A DNA stretch of 64,000 bases from CADEED01 sp963842515 (GTDB lineage: Bacteria > Pseudomonadota > Gammaproteobacteria > Steroidobacterales > Steroidobacteraceae), in the NCBI GenBank assembly GCA_963842515.1, contig CAWJGO010000005.1, positions 124,001 through 188,000 of the forward strand, given 5' to 3'. Below the pieces are notes generated by a model. That model was given only the letters and a program-made list of their open reading frames with translations, had not been told where the DNA came from and made no database searches. The position numbers and the translations under genes were made by a program. Positions 8,499 to 16,750 of this stretch are shown here, piece by piece (position 1 is the stretch's first letter; each line of letters begins with the position of its first letter).

Positions 8499-11342
8499 AT
8501 GAAGCTTTTGACCAGGTGGTTGTGTGTCGTCGTGCTCGCCGGTTGCTCGGGCGAGGCGCGCGAAGGGTCCTTCGTGCAGAACGAGACCGGCGTGGTGGTA
8601 ACGCCGGCGCAAGGCGGCGAATCGCGCCGTGTACGCCTGGAAGTCAGAACCGATCGCATCGTGCGAGTGACGTCGGTGGCGGATAACAATCTCGATCTGC
8701 CCAAGAGCCTCATGGTGGTCGGGTCGGCCGGCAAGGCGCCACCAATCAAAGTGGAAAGACGCGACGGCGACGTGGTGCTGCAGACGGCGCAGCTCATCGC
8801 GCGGGTATCGCTGGCAAACGGCGCCGTGCGATTCACCGATCTCGCCGGCAAGCCGCTGCTGGCCGAAGAGCCGGTGAAAACCTGGCCCTCCGCCGGCGTA
8901 TCGCAGCGCTTCAACGCAGGAACCGACGAGGCTTTCTACGGCTCGGGGCAGCATCAGAACGGCCAGATGAATCTCAACGGCGAAGACGTCGAGCTCGCGC
9001 AGCACAACATGGACATCGGCGTGCCGTTCGTGGTGTCGACGCGCAACTACGGCGTTCTCTGGGACAACAACGGCATCACGCGCCTCGGCGACCCGAAGCC
9101 GTACGGCTTCGCATCGCGCGATCTCAAGATCCGCGACACGGCCGGCAAGGAGGGTGGCTTCACGGCGCGCTATTTCATCGACGGCCAGCGCAAGCTCGAG
9201 CGCGTCGAGAAGGACATCAGCTACCAGTACATCCGCGACCGGTTCAACTGGCCCAAGGAGCTGCTGGTAACCAAGGAGCCGAACGCCGGCTCCCCGCCTA
9301 ACATGCTGCCGAACCAGTCGGTCACCTGGGAAGGCACGGTTGAATCCGCCAAGGCGGGCAACCACAAATTCCAGCTCTACGGCAGCAGCTATTTCAAGGT
9401 GTTCGTCGACGACAAGCTGGTGCTCGATCGCTGGCGGCAGAACTGGGGCGCGTGGTACCACAACTTCGAAGTGCCGATGAAAGACGGCATTCCGGTTCGC
9501 ATGCGCATCGAATGGATCCCGAATGACGGCTATCTGGCGCTGCTGCACAACGATCCGCTGCCGGATGCCGAGCGCCATTCGCTCACGTTCACCTCGGACG
9601 TTGGCCGCGCCATCGACTATTACTTCGTCGCCGGCGGATCGCAGGACGAGGTGATCAGCGGATACCGCACGTTGACCGGCAAGGCGGTGATGCTGCCGCG
9701 CTGGGCCTATGGCTTCTGGCAGAGCCGCCAGCGCTACACCACCCAGAATGAGTTGTTAGGCGTGGTGGCGGAGTACCGCAAGCGCAAGATCCCGCTCGAC
9801 AACATCGTGTTGGACTGGTTTTACTGGAAGGAGGACCAGTGGGGCTCGCACGAATTCGACAAGACCCGTTTTCCCGATCCCAAAGGCATGCTCGAGAAAG
9901 TGCATGCGCAAAATGCCCGCTTGATGATTTCCGTGTGGCCGAAGTTCTATCCCGGCACGGACAACTACAAAGAGCTCGACGCCGCCGGATTCATGTACCA
10001 CGGCAACATCGAGGCGGGCGCCAAAGACTGGGTGGGCCCCGGCTACCTCAATTCCTTCTACGACCCGTACGCCAAGGCGGCGCGCGATATCTACTGGCGC
10101 CAGGTCAATGAGAAACTGAACGTTCTCGGTATCGACGCCTGGTGGATGGATGCCACCGAGCCCGATGTGCATTCCAACCTCGACATCGATTCCATCAAGG
10201 CGCGCATCGGCCCGACCGCGATCGGACCGGCGGAGAATTTCTTCAACTCCTATCCACTGGTGCACACCGGTGGCGTGTATGAAGGATCGCGTCAGGTAAG
10301 TCCCGACAAGCGGGTCTTCATCCTGACGCGCTCGGGTTTCGCTGGCATCCAGCGCCATGCCGCGGCCGTTTGGAGCGGCGACATCGTGTCGCGCTGGGAC
10401 GATCTGTACAACCAGATCTCCGCGGGCGTCAGCGTCGGTTACTCGGGCCTTCCGAACTGGACGTTCGATATCGGCGGCTTTGCCAACGAAAGCCGCTACA
10501 GCACGAAAAATCCGACGCCTGCCGATCTCGAGGAATGGCGCGAGCTCAACCTTCGCTGGTTCCAATTCGGCGCATTCGCGCCGCTGTTCCGCTCGCATGG
10601 TGAATTTCCATTGCGCGAGATCTTCAATCTCGCGCCGCAAGGCTCGGAGGTTTACGACAGCCTGGTGTGGCACGACAAGCTGCGTTACCGCCTGCTGCCA
10701 TACACCTACACCGTGGCGGCGGATACGTTTCACCGCGACGGCACCATCATGCGCGGACTCGCCATGGATTTCGCCGCTGACACCGCCGTGCGTGACGTGC
10801 GCGACGAGTTCCTGTTTGGCAAGGCCTTCCTCGTGGCGCCGGTCTACGAGCACAAGGCGCGCACGCGCGCGGTCTATCTACCGGCGGGTGCCGACTGGTA
10901 CGACTTCCATACCGGCACGAAAAGCGCTGGCGGCCAGAGTGTCGAAGCGGCGGCGCCACTGGCTCGCATGCCTTTGTACGTGCGCGCCGGTTCGATCGTG
11001 CCCGTGGGGCCGGACATTCAGTACACGGGTGAGAAACCCGGCGCGCCGATCACGCTGCTGGTGTTCGCCGGTGCCGACGGCAACTTCGATCTCTACGAGG
11101 ACGACGGCGTGAGTTATGGCTATGAACGCGGCGAGTTTGCGCGTATCCCGCTGCGTTTCGACGCGGCCAAGGGCGCACTCACCATCGGTGCGCGCTCCGG
11201 CAGCTATCCGGGCATGACCGAGGAACGCACGTTCAAGGTTCGCTGGATCAAACAGGGCGCCAAGGCACCTGCGGATCTGGATGCTGCCGCCGACGCCATC
11301 GTGGAATACAAGGGCGCGGAGGTCACGCTGCCGGGAGGCTGA
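8499..11342 (+). CDS. GH31 family alpha-xylosidase/alpha-glucosidase lipoprotein with PA14 domain
   Basis: A 947-residue protein starting at the ATG after AAGGGG; upstream in-frame ATGs are not near a ribosome site. MKLLTRWLCVVVLAGCSG is a lipoprotein signal with lipobox LAGC. The GH31 barrel has nucleophile D551 in WWMDATEPD and a candidate acid/base D628 in WSGDIVSRW. Between the N-terminal beta-sandwich and barrel, at about 245-375, lies a PA14 insertion (SVTWEGTVES, YFKVFVDDKLVLDRW). C. japonicus Xyl31A, an alpha-xylosidase for xyloglucan oligosaccharides, has the same GH31-PA14 layout. Likely outer-membrane or periplasmic, acting with the GH35-like enzyme. Specificity for xylose is inference. 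Confidence 0.88.
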   Translation: MKLLTRWLCVVVLAGCSGEAREGSFVQNETGVVVTPAQGGESRRVRLEVRTDRIVRVTSVADNNLDLPKSLMVVGSAGKAPPIKVERRDGDVVLQTAQLIARVSLANGAVRFTDLAGKPLLAEEPVKTWPSAGVSQRFNAGTDEAFYGSGQHQNGQMNLNGEDVELAQHNMDIGVPFVVSTRNYGVLWDNNGITRLGDPKPYGFASRDLKIRDTAGKEGGFTARYFIDGQRKLERVEKDISYQYIRDRFNWPKELLVTKEPNAGSPPNMLPNQSVTWEGTVESAKAGNHKFQLYGSSYFKVFVDDKLVLDRWRQNWGAWYHNFEVPMKDGIPVRMRIEWIPNDGYLALLHNDPLPDAERHSLTFTSDVGRAIDYYFVAGGSQDEVISGYRTLTGKAVMLPRWAYGFWQSRQRYTTQNELLGVVAEYRKRKIPLDNIVLDWFYWKEDQWGSHEFDKTRFPDPKGMLEKVHAQNARLMISVWPKFYPGTDNYKELDAAGFMYHGNIEAGAKDWVGPGYLNSFYDPYAKAARDIYWRQVNEKLNVLGIDAWWMDATEPDVHSNLDIDSIKARIGPTAIGPAENFFNSYPLVHTGGVYEGSRQVSPDKRVFILTRSGFAGIQRHAAAVWSGDIVSRWDDLYNQISAGVSVGYSGLPNWTFDIGGFANESRYSTKNPTPADLEEWRELNLRWFQFGAFAPLFRSHGEFPLREIFNLAPQGSEVYDSLVWHDKLRYRLLPYTYTVAADTFHRDGTIMRGLAMDFAADTAVRDVRDEFLFGKAFLVAPVYEHKARTRAVYLPAGADWYDFHTGTKSAGGQSVEAAAPLARMPLYVRAGSIVPVGPDIQYTGEKPGAPITLLVFAGADGNFDLYEDDGVSYGYERGEFARIPLRFDAAKGALTIGARSGSYPGMTEERTFKVRWIKQGAKAPADLDAAADAIVEYKGAEVTLPGG

Positions 11343-11444
11343 TCGACCAAGGCCACCTCCTTCTCACTACGAACAAAGTCGGCTGGCGGCTCTTTGAGGA
11401 TGCGCGCAATATCTTGGCGCCACGAGCGCGGAGAAGGGGGATTT

Positions 11445-11852
11445 ATGTCACGTACCTGGTGCGGAATCGCTTTGTTATGCGTCGCGGGGACCTGTGGTGC
11501 ACAGGTCGGCAGAGCACCCGACCTCCCTGGAGGACAAGCCACCGGCGGCGAGTATCGAAGCAAAACCATCGATCCGAAGGCGGTGGAAATTCCTCTGTAT
11601 GCGGGCGCCTTGGTATTGGACGTGCTCAAGGCGCTCAACGACAAAGGCTTTTCAATCAAATGGAAGCCCGACCAGATACTGCCCACGATGAAATTGCTGG
11701 AGAGGCCGAAGGCCACCCGCATCGACTATCTGCTGAACGAGATCCTCGAGCCATGGGGTATGCGCGCGCATCCCAACCTCATGGAAGGCGGATACCTGGT
11801 CAAACAGCTGAAGAAGAAGAAAGGCCACGTGGAGCAGACCAGCCCGCCCTGA
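11445..11852 (+). CDS. Small secreted protein with STN-like (secretin/TonB N-terminal) fold
   Basis: A 135-residue protein from the ATG behind GGAGAAGGGGG. MSRTWCGIALLCVAGTCGAQ is a signal peptide. The rest, especially IPLYAGALVLDVLKALNDKG, then an IKW strand, LLNEILEPWGMRAHPN and GGYLVKQL, has the alternation of an STN or short secretin-like domain (bab fold, about 60 residues). The tail is lysine-rich (KKKKGH). There is no FecR or sigma factor next to it, only a TonB receptor 200 bp downstream. The STN reading is from pattern only; a hypothetical periplasmic protein is the safe call. Confidence 0.6.
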   Translation: MSRTWCGIALLCVAGTCGAQVGRAPDLPGGQATGGEYRSKTIDPKAVEIPLYAGALVLDVLKALNDKGFSIKWKPDQILPTMKLLERPKATRIDYLLNEILEPWGMRAHPNLMEGGYLVKQLKKKKGHVEQTSPP

Positions 11853-11903
11853 CTCATCGCGCTTTGGGCGCGCACCTCATATAGATGAGTCCGCTAATAA
11901 CAG

Positions 11904-11929
11904 TCATTCTCGATTGCAATCAAGAATGA
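11904..11929. promoter_or_regulatory. Fur-box-like palindrome upstream of siderophore receptor
   Basis: A near-perfect 26-bp inverted repeat. CATTCT (11905-11910) and AGAATG (11923-11928) flank a GATTGCAATC palindrome (11912-11921), with a T/A pair outside. AATGATTC/GAATCATT words next to it resemble Fur-operator half sites, and the following gene is an iron-siderophore receptor. Fur control is inference from context and similarity. Confidence 0.5.
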
Positions 11930-12065
11930 TTCGCAATAAGATTTGGGCCGTCGCTGACACGGAGTGATCGCCGTTTCAGCACTGCCCCGGCAGAAATGCC
12001 AGCCACTCCCGACCGGGATAGCCAGAGCGCGCGGGGAACACAACAACCGCCTTTGGGAGCTATTT

Positions 12066-14375
12066 GTGTCGATTCAAGCGTCCAGCCTTGGGCAAGAGGG
12101 CTTTGCCCGCCGCCGTGTCGCCATTGCCGTGAGTCTTGCGCTCGCCGCCGCCGCCGCGAATGCCCAGACCCCCTCCGCCGACGAGCCGAAGACCCTGCCG
12201 AAAGTGTCGGTCGAAGCGGCCGAGCCGGAGGAGACCTCGAAGGTCGATCGTGTCGAGTCGCCGAAATTCACCCAGCCCCTGCTCGATACGCCGCAGACGA
12301 TTGCCGTGGTCAGCAAGGAAGTGCTCAAGCAACAGGGCGCCACGACGCTTTCGCAAGCCCTGCGCAACACGCCGGGCGTCACGTTCCTGTTAGGCGAGAA
12401 CGGCAACACTGCCACCGGGGACTCGATCTTCATGCGCGGTTTCGATACGCAGGGAAGCATCTTCATCGACGGCATCCGGGACCTCGGCACCGTCACGCGC
12501 GACACCTTCAACACCGAGCAGGTGGAGATCGCCAAGGGTCCGGCCGGTCCCGACTACGGGCGCGGTGCCGCCTCCGGCTATGTGAACCTCGCCAGCAAGG
12601 TGCCCACGCCAGAAAGCTTCAGCGGTGGTACGGTGAGCTACGGCACGGCCGACAACGCCCGCCTCACGGGTGACATCAATCATCGCTTCGAAGGCAGCGG
12701 CACGGCGCTGCGCCTCAATGTCATGGCGCAGGACGGCGAAGTCGACGGCCGGGACTTCATCGAGCGCAAAGGCTGGGCCGTCGCGCCTTCGCTGGCGTTC
12801 GGTCTCGAGAGCGACACGCGCTCGTACTTCTATCTACTGCACACCGAGCAGGACAACGTGCCCGATGGTGGCGTCACCACGATCGGCCTCGACGGCTTCT
12901 ACAACCGCGATCTCGACCCCAACCCGCCTCCGGCCACGCCGCCATTGGCGCCGCCACGCGCCCCGGGTGTCGTGCCCGCGCTCGTCGACCGTGAGAGCTA
13001 CTACGGCTACCGCGGCGACTTCGAGCAGACCTCGGGTACGATGTTCACGGCGCGCTTCGAGCATGATTTCAACGAGAACGTGTCGATCCGCAACAGCACT
13101 CGTTATGGCCGCCTCGAGCAGTTCTACATTCTCACCGGCGTCAATGCGGTGATCATCCCGGACCCGGATCCGGCCACATGGACCGTGAACCGCACGCGTC
13201 AGAGCAAGTTCCAGGAGAACACGCTCATGACGAATCAGACGAACCTCACCATCGACGTCGCGACGGGCTCCGTGGGTCACGCCATCACGACCGGCGTCGA
13301 GTTCATCAACGAAGAGCAGTACAACCCGACGTACGCGCCCGCCAGCCTTGGTGCGCTCGTGCCGGCGAACCCTTACGACCCGGGTCTCACTGATGCGCCG
13401 CCCGGCTATGCGCCGGCGCGCAATGGTGCGTACTCGCGCGGCGAGACGCAGACCATCGGCGTCTACGCGTTCGACACCCTGAGCTTCGCCGAAAAGTGGG
13501 AACTGACCGGCGGCTTCCGCGTTGATCAGTTCGACACTGAGTTCGAGAGCCTCACGGCGAGCACGGCCACCCCGCCGGTGCTGACCGCGGCGCGGCTCGA
13601 CATCGACGACACGCTGTTCTCTTACAAAGTGGGCCTGTTGTTCAAGCCGGTGCCGAACGCCAGCGTCTATCTTTCGCACGCCAATTCGAAGCAACCCCCG
13701 GGCGGCAACAACTTCAATCTTGCGCCAGCCACGGGCACGTCGAACAACGTGAACCGCGTCGATCTCGAGCCCACCGAGGGCGAGAACCTCGAACTCGGCA
13801 CGAAGTGGGAATTCCGCGATGGTGCACTGGCCATCACCGGCGCCATCTTCGACAGCACCAGCAAGAACGAGCTCGTCCAGGACGCGGCCGACCCGCTGGT
13901 GTTCGTGCAGGTCGGTGAGCGCGAAGTGAAGGGCGTCGAGCTCGGCATCGTTGGCAAGGTCACGGAAAACTGGGACCTGTCCGCCGGCATCGCGAAGATG
14001 GACACTGAAGTCGTACGCGGCAACCTCAACCAGACGGGCTCGGCCATCAACTGGTCGCCCGAGCTCACGTTCTCGAGCTGGACCACTTACCGCACACCGT
14101 TCGGCCTCACCATCGGCGGCGGCGCTCGCTACGTCGATACGGTGGCGCGGTCGATCACGAATGCGTTGCTGCCGACGGCGAACGTGCCGTCCGCGCCCGA
14201 GTACTGGGTGGTGGATGCCATGCTGGGCTACCAGGTGAACGACAAGGTGAGCCTGCAGTTGAACGCGTACAACCTCCTCGACGAGGAATACATCGCGACG
14301 CTCAACAATGGCGGCTCGCGTTATATCCCCGGCGCCCCGCTGTCGGCGCTGCTGACGGTGAACTTCGAATTCTGA
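12066..14375 (+). CDS. TonB-dependent siderophore receptor (Fiu-like catecholate)
   Basis: A 769-residue outer-membrane receptor. I chose the GTG at 12066: GGGAG lies 6 bases upstream and the frame then begins a signal peptide (RRRVAIAVSLALAAAAANAQ); the ATG 34 codons earlier has neither. The plug includes LLDTPQTIAVVSKEVL, the MRGFDTQGSIFIDGIRD stretch and VEIAKGPAGPDYGRGAASG. The barrel ends in LSALLTVNFEF with a terminal Phe. Wording is closest to Fiu/FecA-type TonB siderophore receptors. The next gene is a PiuC/YbiX dioxygenase, the usual partner of Fiu. Expression is probably iron-repressed through the palindrome upstream. Confidence 0.9.
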   Translation: MSIQASSLGQEGFARRRVAIAVSLALAAAAANAQTPSADEPKTLPKVSVEAAEPEETSKVDRVESPKFTQPLLDTPQTIAVVSKEVLKQQGATTLSQALRNTPGVTFLLGENGNTATGDSIFMRGFDTQGSIFIDGIRDLGTVTRDTFNTEQVEIAKGPAGPDYGRGAASGYVNLASKVPTPESFSGGTVSYGTADNARLTGDINHRFEGSGTALRLNVMAQDGEVDGRDFIERKGWAVAPSLAFGLESDTRSYFYLLHTEQDNVPDGGVTTIGLDGFYNRDLDPNPPPATPPLAPPRAPGVVPALVDRESYYGYRGDFEQTSGTMFTARFEHDFNENVSIRNSTRYGRLEQFYILTGVNAVIIPDPDPATWTVNRTRQSKFQENTLMTNQTNLTIDVATGSVGHAITTGVEFINEEQYNPTYAPASLGALVPANPYDPGLTDAPPGYAPARNGAYSRGETQTIGVYAFDTLSFAEKWELTGGFRVDQFDTEFESLTASTATPPVLTAARLDIDDTLFSYKVGLLFKPVPNASVYLSHANSKQPPGGNNFNLAPATGTSNNVNRVDLEPTEGENLELGTKWEFRDGALAITGAIFDSTSKNELVQDAADPLVFVQVGEREVKGVELGIVGKVTENWDLSAGIAKMDTEVVRGNLNQTGSAINWSPELTFSSWTTYRTPFGLTIGGGARYVDTVARSITNALLPTANVPSAPEYWVVDAMLGYQVNDKVSLQLNAYNLLDEEYIATLNNGGSRYIPGAPLSALLTVNFEF

Positions 14376-14405
14376 TCTGAAGGCGATTGTGCGAGCATTC
14401 GGCAC

Positions 14406-15086
14406 ATGATGATTCACGTGCCGAAGGTTCTGACTCCCGAGCAGGTGACGGAATGCCGCCGCCTGCTCGATACCGCCGAATGGGTAGATGGCAAGGCCAC
14501 GGTCGGGGAGCAGGGCGCGCTGGTCAAACGCAACCGCCAGCTCGCCGAGATGTCGCCGTTGGCGCGGCAGTTGGGTGAGCTGGCGCTCAACGCGGTGGCA
14601 CGCAATCCCCTGTTCTTCTCAGCAGCGCTTCCGCTCAAGAGCGTGCCGCCGCTTTTCAACCGGTACGAGGTCGGTGAGAGCTACGGCAACCACATCGATG
14701 GTGCCGTGCGCGCCGTGCCCGGCAGTTCGCATTTCATCCGCACGGACCTGTCGTCCACGCTGTTCCTCACCGAGCCGTCCGAGTACGAGGGCGGCGAGCT
14801 CACCGTGTTCGATACCTACGGCGGTCACCAGGTCAAACTACCGGCCGGCGACCTGGTCCTCTACACCGCAGGAAGCCTGCACCGCGTGAACCCCGTGACG
14901 CGCGGCGCGCGGATTTGCTCCATCTTCTGGACGCAGAGCATGGTGCCGGACGATCAACACCGGGAAACGCTGTACCAGCTCGATCAGACCATCCAGAAAA
15001 TCCGCGGCAAACACGGCGAGACGGACGAGACCGTGGCCCTGGCCGGGCACTACCACAACCTGCTGAGGATGTGGTCAGAGATCTAG
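14406..15086 (+). CDS. piuC: PKHD-type Fe(II)/2-oxoglutarate dioxygenase (PiuC/YbiX family)
   Basis: A 226-residue prolyl-4-hydroxylase-like dioxygenase. The iron ligands are H96 and D98 in YGNHIDG and H159 in GSLHRVNP, with R169 binding 2-oxoglutarate. The family (PiuC, YbiX) is nearly always next to a catecholate siderophore receptor and is thought to help process the imported iron complex. Here it starts 30 bp after the receptor stop, so the two are likely cotranscribed. The start is one of two adjacent ATGs (14406 or 14409). Its 3' end overlaps the convergent downstream gene by 12 bp. Confidence 0.9.
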   Translation: MMIHVPKVLTPEQVTECRRLLDTAEWVDGKATVGEQGALVKRNRQLAEMSPLARQLGELALNAVARNPLFFSAALPLKSVPPLFNRYEVGESYGNHIDGAVRAVPGSSHFIRTDLSSTLFLTEPSEYEGGELTVFDTYGGHQVKLPAGDLVLYTAGSLHRVNPVTRGARICSIFWTQSMVPDDQHRETLYQLDQTIQKIRGKHGETDETVALAGHYHNLLRMWSEI

Positions 15087-16199
15087 TCCGTCAGGTCCGC
15101 GCGGCGGCCATTCACGGATGCTGAATCCCTTCAACGGAGCCATCAGCTCTTCCACCGTCAACAATCCCATGCACGGCATTGCGCCCGCCGGCGGTTTCCA
15201 GCCCGCGGCGATCTTGTTAGCCAAGGCGATCGAGGCTGCGCACGGTACGTTCGGTCCGTGATTCTCGCGCGCCACGAGATTCCAGGTCAGCGAGAGCGGG
15301 GCGCCATTTTCATGCAATCCGTCCAGCTGCACGAACATTGCCCCGCGATCGCTGAACAGCGGCTGCAGCCAGCGGCCGAGCACATATAGCGGACTCGCGA
15401 ACGATAGAGCGCTGCGCAATCGCCCTTCCTGCACGAGCACCGCCAGTTTTTCGACCACCTTGTGACCCGTGCTGCTGGCGAATCCCGCATGAAAACTAAC
15501 GGTTTTCACACCAGGGTATCGTTGCGGCAGCAGGTCGAGGTCCGGAACGTCGCAACGACTGAGGTAGCGAGGCCCGACAGTCTTGGCGAATTCATGTTGC
15601 TGCGTGTCGCGCCAGCCGAACACCTCGATCCAGGCTCCATTTTCCAGCGTGCGAAACTTCTTGCCGCAATAACCAAGGATCGCGCGGATCGTCGCAACGC
15701 CGGGAATCACAGCGCCTGAAGTGATGCCGATGCGAATGACGTCGAGGCGCAGGAATTCTCCGCGGTACCTGTCCACCACCGCGGACGTAAGCGCAGGCAG
15801 AGAGCTCGCACCGCTGATGACCGACACTCCGGCCGCGCGCGCTTCCGCATCCAGCCTGGTTATGCCGCTGACAAACGCGCGGCCGTCGGCCAGATCCAGA
15901 TAGTGGCAACCGGTATTGATCGCTGCGCGTGCGACCTCGTAGCCTTGCCGCTGAAAGGGACCGGCCGTGTGAATGATGGTATTGACACCAAGCTTGCGCA
16001 GCTGCAGCGCCAGTTGCGGGCTGGTGGCGTCGACCGCGCGGGCGTGATCCGCGTTCAATCCGAGTTGATAGGCGGCGGCGGTGGCCTTGGTGAGATCGCG
16101 CCCGGCCAGCACCAGGTGGATGCGCCGGTTTCGTGCCAGAGCCGCACAAATGCGGCTGCCGAAGAAGCCGTAGGCACCGAGTACGAGGATCTTTTGCAC
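15075..16199 (-). CDS. Saccharopine dehydrogenase-like NAD(P)-binding protein
   Basis: The N-terminal Rossmann fold is VQKILVLGAYGFFGSRI, followed by LVLAGRDLTKA and the NTIIHTAGPFQRQGYEVARAAI block. This matches saccharopine-dehydrogenase/trans-enoyl-reductase-like proteins that keep the NAD(P) fold but whose substrate is mostly unknown. The C-terminal half (GLLTVEELMAPLKGFSI near the end) lacks recognisable catalytic signatures. I placed the start at the GTG directly before the first beta-strand; an upstream ATG at 16298 would add 33 unconserved residues and overlap the neighbouring gene. Convergent with piuC, overlapping by 12 bp. Confidence 0.72.
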   Translation of the reverse strand: MQKILVLGAYGFFGSRICAALARNRRIHLVLAGRDLTKATAAAYQLGLNADHARAVDATSPQLALQLRKLGVNTIIHTAGPFQRQGYEVARAAINTGCHYLDLADGRAFVSGITRLDAEARAAGVSVISGASSLPALTSAVVDRYRGEFLRLDVIRIGITSGAVIPGVATIRAILGYCGKKFRTLENGAWIEVFGWRDTQQHEFAKTVGPRYLSRCDVPDLDLLPQRYPGVKTVSFHAGFASSTGHKVVEKLAVLVQEGRLRSALSFASPLYVLGRWLQPLFSDRGAMFVQLDGLHENGAPLSLTWNLVARENHGPNVPCAASIALANKIAAGWKPPAGAMPCMGLLTVEELMAPLKGFSIREWPPRGPDGLDL

Positions 16200-16264
16200 G
16201 ATGTAGATTACCGCGAAGACCCTGCTGCCATCGCTTCGGTTGCTTGTGCCGTAAACGGTGGCGG

Positions 16265-16750
16265 TTATTTTTCGACGGGCTGCTCGATGGGCAGGCACCG
16301 CGCTGGATACTGCAGGGCACCCAGGAACTTGAGTCCAGCCGGCGTGCGCCCCAAGACTGTGATGACGTGGTTGCGGACCTCGTGGGTGACTGCGTCGTCA
16401 GTCAACACGAGCTCCCGTGTTTTCACGCCGGCCGGCGGTGTCATCACCACGTCGGTCGATAGATAGGCGTGTTCGAGGTAGCTCACGTTGCGGACGCTGC
16501 GAACTTCGACCTTCCAGGCCGCGCCCTCGGGCGTTTCCACCGACAAGTGCCGCTGCAGGTATCGCGCGAAGGGCTCGGACGGCGTTTCCGCGGCCGTGGC
16601 GAAGGCGAGCTCGGATTCGGGAACCAGTATTTCCGCGCGCACGGCATGCGGCAGGAATTCCAGCTTGACGATCGACTGCGGTGCGCCGTGCGCGAACGCC
16701 GGGCCGCATACCGAAGCCATGAGCAGCGCGAGCGCGATGCGTGCCTCCAT
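16265..16750 (-). CDS. Secreted protein resembling the N-terminal domain of HupE/UreJ family, membrane part absent
   Basis: A 161-residue protein with signal peptide MEARIALALLMASVCGPAFA then HGAPQSIVKLEF. The beta-rich text (VRAEILVPESELAFA, LQYPARCLPIEQP) resembles the periplasmic N-terminal domain of HupE/UreJ_2 proteins. These normally continue into five or more membrane helices; here the frame stops at 161 residues and no hydrophobic helices follow in any nearby frame. Its ATG shares a base with the stop of the DUF3500 gene (TGATG), so the two are translationally coupled. DUF3500 and HupE genes are commonly neighbours. Either a truncated remnant or a stand-alone periplasmic form. Confidence 0.65.
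   Translation of the reverse strand: MEARIALALLMASVCGPAFAHGAPQSIVKLEFLPHAVRAEILVPESELAFATAAETPSEPFARYLQRHLSVETPEGAAWKVEVRSVRNVSYLEHAYLSTDVVMTPPAGVKTRELVLTDDAVTHEVRNHVITVLGRTPAGLKFLGALQYPARCLPIEQPVEK

Noticed and set aside
9756..10853. 365-residue minus-strand ORF opposite the GH31 gene
   Set aside because: It is the antisense shadow of a well-conserved GH31 barrel; composition is Arg/His/Val-rich with no family motif.
12834..14417. 527-residue minus-strand ORF opposite the siderophore receptor
   Set aside because: Antisense shadow caused by high GC at third codon positions; the plus strand has clear receptor motifs.
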